Assembly: GCA_900314725.1 (NCBI GenBank)
Contig: OMWJ01000011.1
Span: 1 to 60,578 of the forward strand
Reading direction: 5' to 3'
DNA from: an uncultured Bacteroidales bacterium
Lineage (GTDB): Bacteria > Bacteroidota > Bacteroidia > Bacteroidales > P3
Length of the DNA stretch: 60,578 nucleotides
Part shown: positions 1-7,409 of the stretch, in pieces
How positions within the stretch are numbered: position 1 is the stretch's first letter
Layout of the letters: each line of letters opens with the position of its first letter
Notes under the pieces: model-generated
Told to the model about the DNA's origin: nothing
Seen by the model: the letters and a program-made list of their open reading frames with translations, nothing else
Databases searched by the model: none
Made by a program: the position numbers and the translations under genes

Positions 1-50
1 TCGCCTCTGAAAGCCTTAGGCATCCCCCTGTGTACTCTTTTCTACTTCCG
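1..50 (-). rRNA. rrl: 23S ribosomal RNA, 5' end only (runs off the left edge)
   Basis: Read on the minus strand, the last bases before the window edge contain GTACACAGGGGGATGCC followed by CAGAGGCGA. This matches the conserved start of bacterial 23S rRNA (E. coli has GTACACGGTGGATGCC and CAGAGGCGA in the same order and spacing). The conserved GTACAC lies at 30-35, so the mature 5' end should fall near position 50. The upstream gene on this strand is rpmA, not 16S rRNA or a tRNA. The exact 5' end is inferred from E. coli numbering. Confidence 0.88.
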
Positions 51-243
51 CTCTATCCTCGTGCTCTAAAGTCTTTGTATGTCCCCTGTTTGTCAATGAT
101 CACTCTCCTACTTCTTGTAAAAGATGTGTCTTACTCTCAAATAAAGATTCGCATCTAACCTGATTCTGACACTTTGGTGAGAGAGCTTTAATCTCTTAAC
201 AACCCTCTCTTATTTCAAAAAACTCGTTTCAAATTTGAGTTTG
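51..243 (-). other. Leader of the 23S rRNA transcript
   Basis: About 190 nt separate the promoter at 244-275 from the 23S start. No open frame, tRNA or 16S sequence is visible here. On the minus strand the leader has a small hairpin (GAGAG and CTCTC arms around 180-215) and a segment resembling 16S-23S spacer DNA of Bacteroidales (ATTGACAAACAGGGG near 85-100). It probably holds processing and antitermination signals, which is inferred from position only. Confidence 0.5.
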
Positions 244-275
244 CAAAATTACTCTATTATTTTTTACTGACCAAA
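244..275 (-). promoter_or_regulatory. Bacteroidota-type promoter for the 23S rRNA gene
   Basis: On the minus strand TTTG (272-275) is followed after 20 nt by TAATTTTG (244-251), close to the Bacteroidota consensus TTTG-N19-TAnnTTTG. It lies between the rpmA stop and the 23S leader, so it can drive 23S independently of the ribosomal protein genes. No clear terminator follows rpmA, so read-through is also possible. Confidence 0.7.
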
Positions 276-303
276 TTTTTCAGCAAAAATTTTATAAAAA
301 AGT

Positions 304-561
304 TTATGCTTCTACTCTAACTGACACGAATGAACGGTCTTTCATTCCTTTTTTAAACTCAACGATACCGTCTTTCAATGCAAATAAAGTATGGTCTTTA
401 CCCATTCCAACATTCTCACCTGGGTTATGAACAGTACCTCTTTGACGTACTATAATGTTACCAGCGATACATTTTTGACCACCATATATTTTCACTCCCA
501 AACGTTTGCTTTGGGACTCACGACCGTTACTTGAACTACCAACACCTTTTTTGTGTGCCAT
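304..561 (-). CDS. rpmA: 50S ribosomal protein L27
   Basis: An 85-aa protein with the full L27 signature: AHKKGVGSS at the N-terminus, then [25 protein letters not shown] and [12 protein letters not shown]27 sits near the peptidyl-transferase centre of the 50S subunit, where its basic N-terminal tail reaches the tRNA ends. The protein starts directly with MAHKK, without the cleaved extension found in Firmicutes. It lies 31 nt downstream of rplU in the usual L21-L27 operon. Unusually, the next gene downstream is 23S rRNA. Length and sequence are normal for the family. Confidence 0.97.
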   Translation of the reverse strand: MAHKKGVGSSSNGRESQSKRLGVKIYGGQKCIAGNIIVRQRGTVHNPGENVGMGKDHTLFALKDGIVEFKKGMKDRSFVSVRVEA

Positions 562-592
562 AATAATATATGTTTTTAATGTTAATGACTAC

Positions 593-901
593 TTATTTAA
601 TATCTTTTATTTGAATCTGGGTAAGATATGGACGAGAACCGTTTAGTTTTTGATAACCTTTTCTTCTCTTTTTATGGAAAACCAAAATCTTATCACCCTT
701 AATGTGTTTGATAATTGTTGCTTCAACGCTTGCTCCTTCTATTTTTGGTGTGCCAACGGTAACATTACCATCAACATCTTTGAGCATTACGGTGTCAAAA
801 GTAACGTTAGCTCCTTCTTCTTGTTTAAGGCGATTAACGAACAACTTCTGATCTTTTTGAACCTTGAATTGCTGTCCAGCTATTTCTACTATTGCGTACA
901 T
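593..901 (-). CDS. rplU: 50S ribosomal protein L21
   Basis: A 102-aa protein beginning MYAIVEIAGQQFKV and ending with the L21 signature region FHKKRRKGYQKLNGSRPYL. L21 binds 23S rRNA and helps assemble the 50S subunit. It is the first gene of the rplU-rpmA operon and has a textbook promoter at 934-965, giving a leader of about 25-30 nt. Transcription continues into rpmA with no terminator in between. Length matches the family. Confidence 0.97.
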   Translation of the reverse strand: MYAIVEIAGQQFKVQKDQKLFVNRLKQEEGANVTFDTVMLKDVDGNVTVGTPKIEGASVEATIIKHIKGDKILVFHKKRRKGYQKLNGSRPYLTQIQIKDIK

Positions 902-933
902 TTTTATTTATTTTTTTATTTTTGAATTGAGGT

Positions 934-965
934 GCAAAATTACTAACTTTCTATAAATGCACAAA
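934..965 (-). promoter_or_regulatory. Promoter of rplU-rpmA
   Basis: On the minus strand TTTG (962-965), exactly 19 nt, then TAATTTTG (935-942), a perfect match to the Bacteroidota housekeeping promoter pattern. It is followed by an AT-rich leader of about 30 nt with no Shine-Dalgarno sequence before the rplU ATG. Confidence 0.8.
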
Positions 966-1070
966 ATAAAATGAAAGAAAAATTATGAAAAAATATTTCA
1001 AATACAATTCATCTATCTGTTTTTCACAGATATAGACTTATAAATACAGATTTCAAATATATATATGAAA

Positions 1071-1115
1071 AGTTTTAAAAAGAAGAAGAGAAGCACCCTC
1101 TTCTGTTTAAAACTT
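1071..1115 (-). terminator. Terminator of the Na/Pi cotransporter gene
   Basis: An inverted repeat AGAAGAG (1084-1090) / CTCTTCT (1098-1104) is flanked by further pairing AGTTTTAAA / TTTAAAACT. On the minus strand the stem is followed by TCTTTTT. It sits about 30 nt past the stop codon of the gene ending at 1142. The outer arms make it potentially bidirectional. Confidence 0.7.
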
Positions 1116-1141
1116 TAAACATCTATGCTTTGATTTCAGCA

Positions 1142-2830
1142 TTACAAGTTTTTCTTTTTAGTAATCGCTTCTGTTATGTTGATGACATAGTCAGCTAATT
1201 TCTCCAACTGCGAATACATATTAGAGTAAAGTATTCCCTCTTTGTAAGAATACTCGTTATGAGTTATGCTCTGCGTATGTTCTTCTCGTATCTTATCTCG
1301 GAAAGTATTTATTTTTTCCTCTATCTCTGAAGCTTTTACTCCATCAACATCTTTATAAGAACTACAAAGATTGTTATTCATTTCCTCCAATGCTTCTCTG
1401 ACCATAGAGAACAACATAAGTATGTTCTGATTTTGATGTTCAGAAAAATGTACATTCTGCTTATCTTTACTATCTATAGAAATAGAGAACTGATAACAAC
1501 TATCTCCAATGCTTTCCAAATTATCTACAATCTTCAACATAGCCTCCATATTCCAAGAAGCAGTCTTAGACATTTCATTCTCTGCAACCTTAGTCAGATA
1601 AGAAGCTATCTCTAACTCCATTCTATCCGTTATTTCCTCATATTTTTCTGTTCGTTGCATAAGATTATCTTTTTCCTTACCGGGTTGCATAGAAAACAAT
1701 TGAGGAATAAACTCATACATACGCAACACCCTATCTGAGAAAACCTCTATTTCCTTTTTAGCAGGTTCAAGTGCTATTTCTCCTGAGTGAATCAAACCCT
1801 TGTGTATATACTCTAAACGGAAAACTTCATCTTCATCGTTTTCTGGCAAAAGTTTGTTAAGTATCTTAACCATCTTTGGAATAAATCCGACAAGCAAACA
1901 AGTATTAGCCAGATTGAAGAAAGTATGGAACAAAGACAAAGCCACAGGAATAGCAGTAGCATGCATAGTTGGGTCGCCCAAGCCTACAGCCTCTGCAAAC
2001 TTATCTATGAAATATGTTACAGGATAAAACAAAACGAGTATCCAAACAACTCCTGTAAGATTGAAAAGCAGATGGGCTCTGGCGGCTCTTTTTGCTGAAA
2101 GGTTGGCAACCATTGCTGCTATATTGGCTGTAACAGTTGTACCTATATTTTCCCCCAAACACAAAGCACAAGCCATTTCAAAACTTATCAATCCTTTGCT
2201 ACACATAATCAAGGTAATAGCCATCATAGCCGAAGAAGACTGCAAAACGACTGTGGCAACACTCCCTATCAACACAAAAAGAAGAATAGACAAATAACCA
2301 TAATCGGAAAGTGAGGCAATAGTACTTACAACCCCGGCATATTCAGGCTGAGTAAAATCCGGAACTTGCGACTGCATAAGTCCAAGACCATAGAAAAGCA
2401 AAGCAAAACCTATAAGAAAACTCCCAAAGGTTTTGTATTTTTTAGTAAACATCAAAGGGGTAGCAAGTGCAATTAAAGGCAGACACAAAGCCACTACCGA
2501 CACTTGAAAACCAAGAATGGAAACAATCCAGGCAGTTATTGTAGTACCAATGTTTGCTCCCATAATAACAGAGATAGCTCCTTCCAAAGAAACTAAACCT
2601 GCATTAACAAAAGAAACAACCATAACGATGGTTGCTGCTGATGCTTGAATAACACTTGTTACTCCTATACCTGTAAGTATTCCTTTAAATCTGTTGGAAG
2701 TCATTTTCGCAAGTAAGCCACGAAGAGAAGAACCTGCAAGCTTTTGAATAGAATCGCTCATCACCGTCATCCCATAAAGAAACATCCCCAAAGCGCCTAT
2801 CAAAGTTAGCAAATAAAGTATTGTATCCAT
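1142..2830 (-). CDS. Na/phosphate cotransporter family protein with PhoU-like domain
   Basis: A 562-aa inner-membrane protein. Residues 1-320 form two Na_Pi_cotrans repeats, recognisable by the paired QASAAT and QSSSAM segments and the GANIGTT / GENIGTT motifs that line the transport path. Residues 340-555 form a helical PhoU-like cytoplasmic domain. The family (NptA/YjbB) takes up or exports phosphate with sodium; direction cannot be read from sequence. It is monocistronic, with a promoter-like TATCTTTG at 2856-2863 and a terminator at 1071-1115. The length matches Bacteroidota members carrying the PhoU tail. No Pho regulon genes are adjacent. Confidence 0.9.
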   Translation of the reverse strand: MDTILYLLTLIGALGMFLYGMTVMSDSIQKLAGSSLRGLLAKMTSNRFKGILTGIGVTSVIQASAATIVMVVSFVNAGLVSLEGAISVIMGANIGTTITAWIVSILGFQVSVVALCLPLIALATPLMFTKKYKTFGSFLIGFALLFYGLGLMQSQVPDFTQPEYAGVVSTIASLSDYGYLSILLFVLIGSVATVVLQSSSAMMAITLIMCSKGLISFEMACALCLGENIGTTVTANIAAMVANLSAKRAARAHLLFNLTGVVWILVLFYPVTYFIDKFAEAVGLGDPTMHATAIPVALSLFHTFFNLANTCLLVGFIPKMVKILNKLLPENDEDEVFRLEYIHKGLIHSGEIALEPAKKEIEVFSDRVLRMYEFIPQLFSMQPGKEKDNLMQRTEKYEEITDRMELEIASYLTKVAENEMSKTASWNMEAMLKIVDNLESIGDSCYQFSISIDSKDKQNVHFSEHQNQNILMLFSMVREALEEMNNNLCSSYKDVDGVKASEIEEKINTFRDKIREEHTQSITHNEYSYKEGILYSNMYSQLEKLADYVINITEAITKKKNL

Positions 2831-2855
2831 AAAATTTAGTGTTTATTTCCGCATG

Positions 2856-2886
2856 CAAAGATAGTAAAATTTATTATCCTTGCAAG
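2856..2886 (-). promoter_or_regulatory. Probable promoter of the Na/Pi cotransporter gene
   Basis: On the minus strand TATCTTTG (2856-2863) fits TAnnTTTG, with CTTG about 19 nt upstream (2883-2886) in the place of the TTTG element. It lies 26 nt before the ATG at 2830. Confidence 0.55.
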
Positions 2887-2937
2887 AGAAAGAAAGATAA
2901 AATTTAAGAGTTTTCTTTCACCTTCACAAAATAGAAG

Positions 2938-3032
2938 ACTTCGTTAAAAAAGAGTTGGTTTTTATACTAAAAAGAGTTGGTTTTCGTGGTAAAAAGACTT
3001 GATCTTTTTTTCTCAAATCCAACTCTTTTTTT
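2938..3032. repeat. Intergenic A/T mini-repeat array A
   Basis: After a GACTTCGTT boundary (2937-2945), units of 22-23 nt follow: 2946-2968 and 2969-2990 (both AAAAAGAGTTGG with a T-run) and 2991-3013 (AAAAAGACTTGATC with a T-run). A unit in inverted orientation follows at 3014-3032 (ATCCAACTCTTTTTTT). Each unit is bordered by an A-run and a T-run. Related arrays lie at 19374, 30409, 45875 and 53353. It occupies the gap between two minus-strand genes and contains no open frame. Confidence 0.75.
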
Positions 3033-3208
3033 AAAAGAAAAAACTGCCTGATTCACAATACAATACCTTGCGAGATTTCATTATTAAAGTAATAGAAAAA
3101 AGTTTTTGCGGTATAGTGCAAGAATTATACATTTTTGTTAAAATGTTTGCAGTCAAATGCAAATTTTTGACAAAAACAAAGAAAAAATGCTAATAGAATG
3201 CAAAGAAA

Positions 3209-3241
3209 AACGGACTAAATCTTCCAAAAAGATCTAGTCCG
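3209..3241 (-). terminator. Terminator of the LRR/T9SS protein gene
   Basis: CGGACTAAATCTT (3211-3223) pairs with AAGATCTAGTCCG (3229-3241) with one mismatch. On the minus strand the stem is followed by TTTTTCTTTG. It begins 26 nt past the stop codon at 3268, as expected for an intrinsic terminator. The rest of the 2831-3267 gap is AT-rich with no gene visible. Confidence 0.8.
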
Positions 3242-3267
3242 CGGTAATAATGTTGCTTCTTTTGAAC

Positions 3268-4485
3268 TTATTCTTTGATTAGTTTTTGTTGTTTGTTCCC
3301 TGTCTTTAGGTAATATATTCCTCTTGGTAAATCAGAGATAGAGATTGTTGTTTCTCCTTTTGGATTGTTTATCTGCTTAACTATCTGCCCAAGACTGTTG
3401 TAAATAAATATATCTTCATCTGCTCTAAGCGTTATATTCTCCTTTGCAGGATTTGGATAAACAAGTATTTGGTTTTCTTCTACAACATCTATAGAACTCT
3501 CACAGTTCTCCACAATATTATTAAATAAACTCCAACCTATTGCATTTTGATATAATGAACTTTTTTCACAAGGAACAATTACAGTAACATTATCTTTATT
3601 TATAGATCCAAAAACAGCACTACCCAATACTGGAGGATTTTCTGCTTTACAATCAATAGTATTTAAACCTGAACATTTATAAAAGGCTCTATCTTCTATC
3701 GTATTAACGCTTGTGCCTATTTGAAGGACACTAAGACTTGTGCATCCATTAAAAGCTTTAATTCCAATAGTCGTAACACTATTTCCTATTGTAACAGAGG
3801 TTAATCCTGTACAATCTTCGAAAGCATATTCTCCAATAGTCGTAACACTATTTCCTATTGTAACAGAGGTTAATCCTGTACAACCTTCGAAAGCCCAACC
3901 ACCAATAGTCGTAACACTATTAGGAATTGTAACAGAGGTTAATCCTGATTTCTGATACATAAAATACGGTGGAATAGTTTGTACAGAATCTCCAATATTT
4001 ACTGTTGTAATATTATCACAGTCGCCAAGCCAATAATCAGCATAGGGAGTAAATCCACCCCCACTACAATTTACAGCATTATAATTTATTGTAGTTAAAC
4101 CTGTACAATTATAGAAAGCACCATATCCAATAGTCGTAACACTATTTGGAATTGTAACAGAGGTTAAGCCTGTACAATTATAGAAAGCACCATCTCCAAT
4201 AGTCGTAACACTATTTCCTATTGTAACAGAGGTTAAGCCTGTACAATCATAGAAAGCATTCCCTCCAATACCCGTAACACTATAAGTTGTACCGTTATAG
4301 GTCACTGTTGATGGAATTGTAACATTGCCAGAATAGGAATCATTCCCAGAAGTTACACTTACTGTTGTACCATCGGAATTTATATTGTAATAAATTCCAT
4401 TTACAACAAAATCGTATGCAAATACATTTGCACTTAACAATGTTGCAAAAACCATTGCAACTAAAAACTTTAAGCGTTTTTTCAT
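3268..4485 (-). CDS. BspA-type leucine-rich repeat protein with T9SS sorting domain
   Basis: A 405-aa exported protein: signal peptide (MKKRLKFLVAMVFATLLSANVFA), then LRR_5/BspA-type repeats of 23 residues (consensus SVTIGNSVTTIG..AF..CTGL) from about residue 60 to 300. A type A T9SS C-terminal domain covers the last 75 residues (VYPNPAKENITL, IYNSLGQIV, LPRGIYYLKT). It should cross the outer membrane by T9SS and stay on the surface or be released. BspA-like proteins of other Bacteroidales bind host or matrix proteins, but the ligand here is unknown. A longer unit around residues 125-175 (NAVNCSGGGFTPYADYWLG) interrupts the repeats. The gene is monocistronic with a strong terminator. Confidence 0.88.
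   Translation of the reverse strand: MKKRLKFLVAMVFATLLSANVFAYDFVVNGIYYNINSDGTTVSVTSGNDSYSGNVTIPSTVTYNGTTYSVTGIGGNAFYDCTGLTSVTIGNSVTTIGDGAFYNCTGLTSVTIPNSVTTIGYGAFYNCTGLTTINYNAVNCSGGGFTPYADYWLGDCDNITTVNIGDSVQTIPPYFMYQKSGLTSVTIPNSVTTIGGWAFEGCTGLTSVTIGNSVTTIGEYAFEDCTGLTSVTIGNSVTTIGIKAFNGCTSLSVLQIGTSVNTIEDRAFYKCSGLNTIDCKAENPPVLGSAVFGSINKDNVTVIVPCEKSSLYQNAIGWSLFNNIVENCESSIDVVEENQILVYPNPAKENITLRADEDIFIYNSLGQIVKQINNPKGETTISISDLPRGIYYLKTGNKQQKLIKE
3680..4270 (-). repeat. 69-bp tandem DNA repeats inside the LRR gene
   Basis: The 23-residue LRR units are encoded by 69-bp repeats that are nearly identical at DNA level. The stretch ATAGTCGTAACACTATT(T/A) recurs every 69 bp at about 3765, 3835, 3905, 4130 and 4200. 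Such identity, including synonymous sites, suggests recent duplication or gene conversion and a potential for copy-number change. Confidence 0.75.
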
Positions 4486-4551
4486 TTGTTTTGTATGCAG
4501 TTATATACCATTGCATCCTTCGGTTTTTTAATTTACTATAATAATTAACTG

Positions 4552-4741
4552 TTAGACAATAAAAATATCGTGGAACTTTTTTTTACTTAACAAGGTTTTC
4601 CACGACCTATCCTCTTTACAAAACAAGCCCACGATCTCTCTCGTGAGCGTCCTGAGATTGTTCTTTGCGGATATTTCATTACTTTGTTGTGTGGAAAAAT
4701 TTGTTAAGTAACGAACAAAATCTAACGCTTTTTATGTCTAA
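4552..4741. mobile_element. Palindromic MITE-like element, 190 bp
   Basis: The left arm (4552-4606) and the reverse complement of the right arm (4689-4741) align along about 54 bp. Both begin TTAGACA-(A)TAAAAA, share TTACTTAACAA after 30-31 nt and then TTTTCCAC. The centre holds a small hairpin, CACGA / TCGTG, near 4632-4647. There is no open frame. Long terminal inverted repeats with a short non-coding centre are typical of miniature inverted-repeat elements. A target-site duplication could not be recognised with confidence. An alternative is a structured non-coding RNA. Confidence 0.6.
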
Positions 4742-4990
4742 TGATAATCCTACGATTACCAAAATGCAAAAATACAAAACTTTTCCCTTTTGAAAGAAAA
4801 AGTAGAAAGAATTTGATAAAAAAAAGAGAACAGAACTCAAACAGATATACTCCTTGATGATTATTTAGAAATCTTATTCCTCAATATCTTGCTATAGTTT
4901 GTATTGCAATTACAAGCAGTTATTATTGAAGAAAAGAGGCGATGCTACACAGAAGAATTTTTATTATAGGTTTATCTGCATGATATTATA
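4742..4990. other. Intergenic stretch without recognisable gene
   Basis: About 250 AT-rich bases between the palindromic element and the decayed AAA/DUF4143 gene. All frames are interrupted by stops. It may be further decayed sequence from the neighbouring pseudogene, but nothing could be aligned by eye. Confidence 0.4.
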
Positions 4991-5200
4991 AAAGAGATGC
5001 TTTTATGATGATTAGATGAATACTTTGGGCAAAATAAAGCAAAACTACGTGAATGTAAATTGTTCCCTGACTTTACTTCAATAGGTATATTTCCATCCTA
5101 CTGAATTATAAAATCAACTTCAGAAGTACTTTCTCCCATTAGTCCAATATCCGATATAGTTCTTTATTTATGGTATTTAACTTCTGCATCTCTTATTGTC
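4991..5200 (-). pseudogene. Remnant of an AAA ATPase with DUF4143 C-terminal domain
   Basis: Minus-strand translation gives YWTNG in one frame and, in the next, SEVDFIIQ-stop-DGNIPIEVKSGNN followed by HSRSFALFCPKYSS. This is the characteristic C-terminal part of AAA_14/DUF4143 ATPases (YW..G..SEVDFII...IPIEVKSG...S...F..KY). A TAG stop at 5098-5100 and a frame change between YWTNG and SEVDFII show that it is broken. The ATPase part (Walker A/B) is absent, so most of the gene has been deleted. Intact members are common, often mobile, accessory genes in Bacteroidales. Confidence 0.75.
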
Positions 5201-5226
5201 CTGTCAAAGCATCCTTGAATTCTGAC

Positions 5227-5292
5227 AAAGACTGCACTCCGGTAGTGCAGTCTTTATCTGTTTTTTTGCACTTAGGTAGTGCAATATTTTTT
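5227..5292. repeat. Two related hairpins in tandem (terminator-like)
   Basis: Hairpin 1 is a perfect 12-bp stem AAAGACTGCACT (5227-5238) / AGTGCAGTCTTT (5244-5255). Hairpin 2 is TTGCACT (5266-5272) / AGTGCAA (5278-5284). Both have GGT-ending 5-nt loops and share GCACTnnGGTAGTGCA. T-runs follow each on the plus strand, so they read best as plus-strand terminators, yet the nearest gene end (hinT at 5310) is on the minus strand. Confidence 0.55.
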
Positions 5293-5309
5293 TGTAACAA
5301 AGTTCCTTG

Positions 5310-5702
5310 TTAAAGATTCTCTGCGATGTTTGATGCTATCTCTTTAAACTCTTCTTCGGTGAAAGAGAGTTTTTCATTTGCAAAATTCAAATCACCTTCT
5401 TTGTGCATAGGCACAAGATGAATATGAGAATGTCTTACTTCCAAGCCGATAACTGTCATACCTACCTTTTCACAAGGATAAGCCTTCTTAATAGCAACAG
5501 CTATTTTCTTAGCAAAACAGATATAGTCTTTCATCAAATCATCTTCTATATCAAAGAAGTAATCTATCTCTTGCTTGGGAACTACAAGAGTATGTCCTTT
5601 CTGCAATGGGGAAATATCCAAGAAAGCGTAGAATTTATCGTTCTCTGCAACCTTATAAGAAGGTATTTCTCCCCTTATAATCTTAGTAAATATTGATGCC
5701 AT
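5310..5702 (-). CDS. HIT family (histidine triad) nucleotide hydrolase
   Basis: A 130-aa cytoplasmic protein starting MASIFTKIIRGEIPSYKV, the usual start of HINT-branch HIT proteins. The catalytic triad motif is H91-S-H93-I-H95 (HSHIHLVPM). Family members hydrolyse nucleoside phosphoramidates such as adenosine-5'-monophosphoramidate; the physiological substrate is usually unclear. The gene follows greA by 5 nt, so the two are very likely co-transcribed, an arrangement common in Bacteroidota. Length is normal and no key residue is missing. Confidence 0.93.
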   Translation of the reverse strand: MASIFTKIIRGEIPSYKVAENDKFYAFLDISPLQKGHTLVVPKQEIDYFFDIEDDLMKDYICFAKKIAVAIKKAYPCEKVGMTVIGLEVRHSHIHLVPMHKEGDLNFANEKLSFTEEEFKEIASNIAENL

Positions 5703-5707
5703 AATAA

Positions 5708-6181
5708 CTAACGTGTTATGTTTGTAATCTTTAATTTCATTTTACCAGCAGGAACTGTAATCTCTGCAACATCACCTACACTCTTACCCAAAAGCCCTTT
5801 GGCTATAGGAGAATTAATAGATATTTTACCTTGCTTTAAGTTCGCTTCATTTTCTGGAACTATCTCGTATGTCATTTTCTTCTTCATTGCAAGGTTTTCA
5901 AACTCTACCTTTGAAAGCAAAAGAACCTTAGAAGTATCTATCCTGCTTTCATCCAAGAGACGTGCATTTGCTATAGTCTCTTGGAGTTTAAGTATTTTGG
6001 CTTCCAAATGACTTTGTGCTTCTTTTGCTGCATCGTATTCTGCATTTTCGGACAAGTCTCCTTTATCTCTTGCCTCTGCAATAGCATTGGAAACTGCAGG
6101 TCGTTCAACAGCAATCATGTGGTGCAACTCATCTTTTAGTTTTTGCAAACCTTCTGCTGAATAATATTTAATATCTGCCAT
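5708..6181 (-). CDS. greA: Transcription elongation factor GreA
   Basis: A 157-aa protein with both GreA domains. An N-terminal antiparallel coiled coil (about residues 1-75) contains GDLSENAEYDAAKEAQ, which carries the acidic tip residues that act in the RNA polymerase secondary channel. The C-terminal FKBP-like domain has SPIAKGLLGKSVGDVAEI. GreA stimulates transcript cleavage in backtracked RNA polymerase. It is the first gene of a greA-hinT pair. Only about 97 bp separate it from the PorV/PorQ gene upstream, which ends in its own terminator. Confidence 0.96.
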   Translation of the reverse strand: MADIKYYSAEGLQKLKDELHHMIAVERPAVSNAIAEARDKGDLSENAEYDAAKEAQSHLEAKILKLQETIANARLLDESRIDTSKVLLLSKVEFENLAMKKKMTYEIVPENEANLKQGKISINSPIAKGLLGKSVGDVAEITVPAGKMKLKITNITR

Positions 6182-6211
6182 ATCTTCTTATTTTTTTTAA
6201 AACTAAACAAA

Positions 6212-6243
6212 AGAATAGAAAGCTTTTTCAAGCCTTCTATTCT
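6212..6243 (-). terminator. Terminator after the PorV/PorQ-type gene
   Basis: AGAATAGAA (6212-6220) pairs perfectly with TTCTATTCT (6235-6243). On the minus strand the stem is followed by TTTGTTT. It lies 36 nt past the stop at 6279 and would end the long secDF-to-PorV/PorQ gene set. Confidence 0.75.
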
Positions 6244-6278
6244 ATTTGAAGAATATTAATTAATCCCTTATCTGTATT

Positions 6279-7364
6279 CTACAAAGACAAACTTAATCCT
6301 ACTGTGTGAATGCCTCCTAAAATAGCAGTCATTCTGTAAGCATAGTCTATTGAAATAAATGTTCCTTTTTTATCTCCCTTTGGTTTTGACAAAGGTGCAT
6401 TTACAGAAGCTCCAAGAGTAAGACCTGAAGAGAAATTGTTTCTACTCCCGTCTGATGAATAAATATCATCACCTCTTCCCTTTTGATATGTGTAAGCACC
6501 TCTTACCAAAAGTACGTTATTTAATGAAAACTCACCTCCTAATGTATATAAGTCATCAGTAAAAGCCATAGATTCATAGTTTCCTGCAAGAGTAAAACGA
6601 TATTTCTTTTCAGCAAACAAGAAGTCGTATGAAGCACCGATGTTCAAACTTGAAGGCAAGTCCCAAGTAAGAGAACGTTGCTGAACACTTTGCATGTGGT
6701 CTGAATTAACGTATGTTGAATTTATAACAAGTCCGTCACCAGAGAAAGACATGGAAGGTCCCCAGTTTTTCAAGGAAATACCAAACTTTATCTCATAGTC
6801 TCTACCTGTTACATATTGGATACCAGCATCAAGTGCAATACCTGTAGCATTTACGTTATCTATTCCCTCTGAAACTATCTTAAGTGTAGCTCCAGCGTAA
6901 ATAGATGTTGAAAATGCTCTTGCATAAGATACTCCTATGTTCATAAGCGATGGTTTGTAAGTACCATTGTTGCCAACCTCAGGAGAATGTACTGTTGTCT
7001 TTTCTATTGTTCCAAAAGACATGGAATTAACAGAAAGACCTAAAACTCCGTATGAACCCAAACTTTGAGCAAGACCAAAAGATACAAGACCTATATCAGA
7101 ATTGTTCAACCAATGAGTGTAATTGAAAGCAACTTCTGTACCCGTTGTATGTCCCAAACCTGCAACGTTAGTAAAAATAGCATCCAAGCCAGAACCATTG
7201 GCAGTATTTACATTACCCCAACCAGCACTACGAGCCCAAGGATTTATCAACAACTCTCCTGCTCCTGCAGTTCCTCGTCTGTCATCATTTCCCGCCATAA
7301 CAACAGCAGGCATTAGTACCACTACTAAGATGACCATAATGATTATTTTATGTATTCTATTCAT
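6279..7364 (-). CDS. PorV/PorQ family outer-membrane barrel protein
   Basis: A 361-aa protein with a signal peptide (cleavage after VVMA). It continues GTAGAGELLINPWARSAGWG...FTNVAGLG, the N-terminal signature of the PorV/PorQ (UPF0164-like) family, then alternating strands typical of an outer-membrane barrel and ends VGLSLSL. PorV proper is the T9SS shuttle protein that delivers cargo to the surface attachment complex. This copy sits behind a TonB-dependent receptor and a huge exported protein, so it may serve that system rather than be the core PorV. Identity as PorV itself is not claimed. It is the last gene of the set. Confidence 0.8.
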   Translation of the reverse strand: MNRIHKIIIMVILVVVLMPAVVMAGNDDRRGTAGAGELLINPWARSAGWGNVNTANGSGLDAIFTNVAGLGHTTGTEVAFNYTHWLNNSDIGLVSFGLAQSLGSYGVLGLSVNSMSFGTIEKTTVHSPEVGNNGTYKPSLMNIGVSYARAFSTSIYAGATLKIVSEGIDNVNATGIALDAGIQYVTGRDYEIKFGISLKNWGPSMSFSGDGLVINSTYVNSDHMQSVQQRSLTWDLPSSLNIGASYDFLFAEKKYRFTLAGNYESMAFTDDLYTLGGEFSLNNVLLVRGAYTYQKGRGDDIYSSDGSRNNFSSGLTLGASVNAPLSKPKGDKKGTFISIDYAYRMTAILGGIHTVGLSLSL

Positions 7365-7409
7365 AACTCTTTCTATTTTATAAGTTAAATACTGTTGTTG
7401 ATTACATTT

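Noticed and set aside
3740-3955. Plus-strand repetitive open frame inside the LRR gene
   Set aside because: It is the antisense shadow of the 69-bp repeats.
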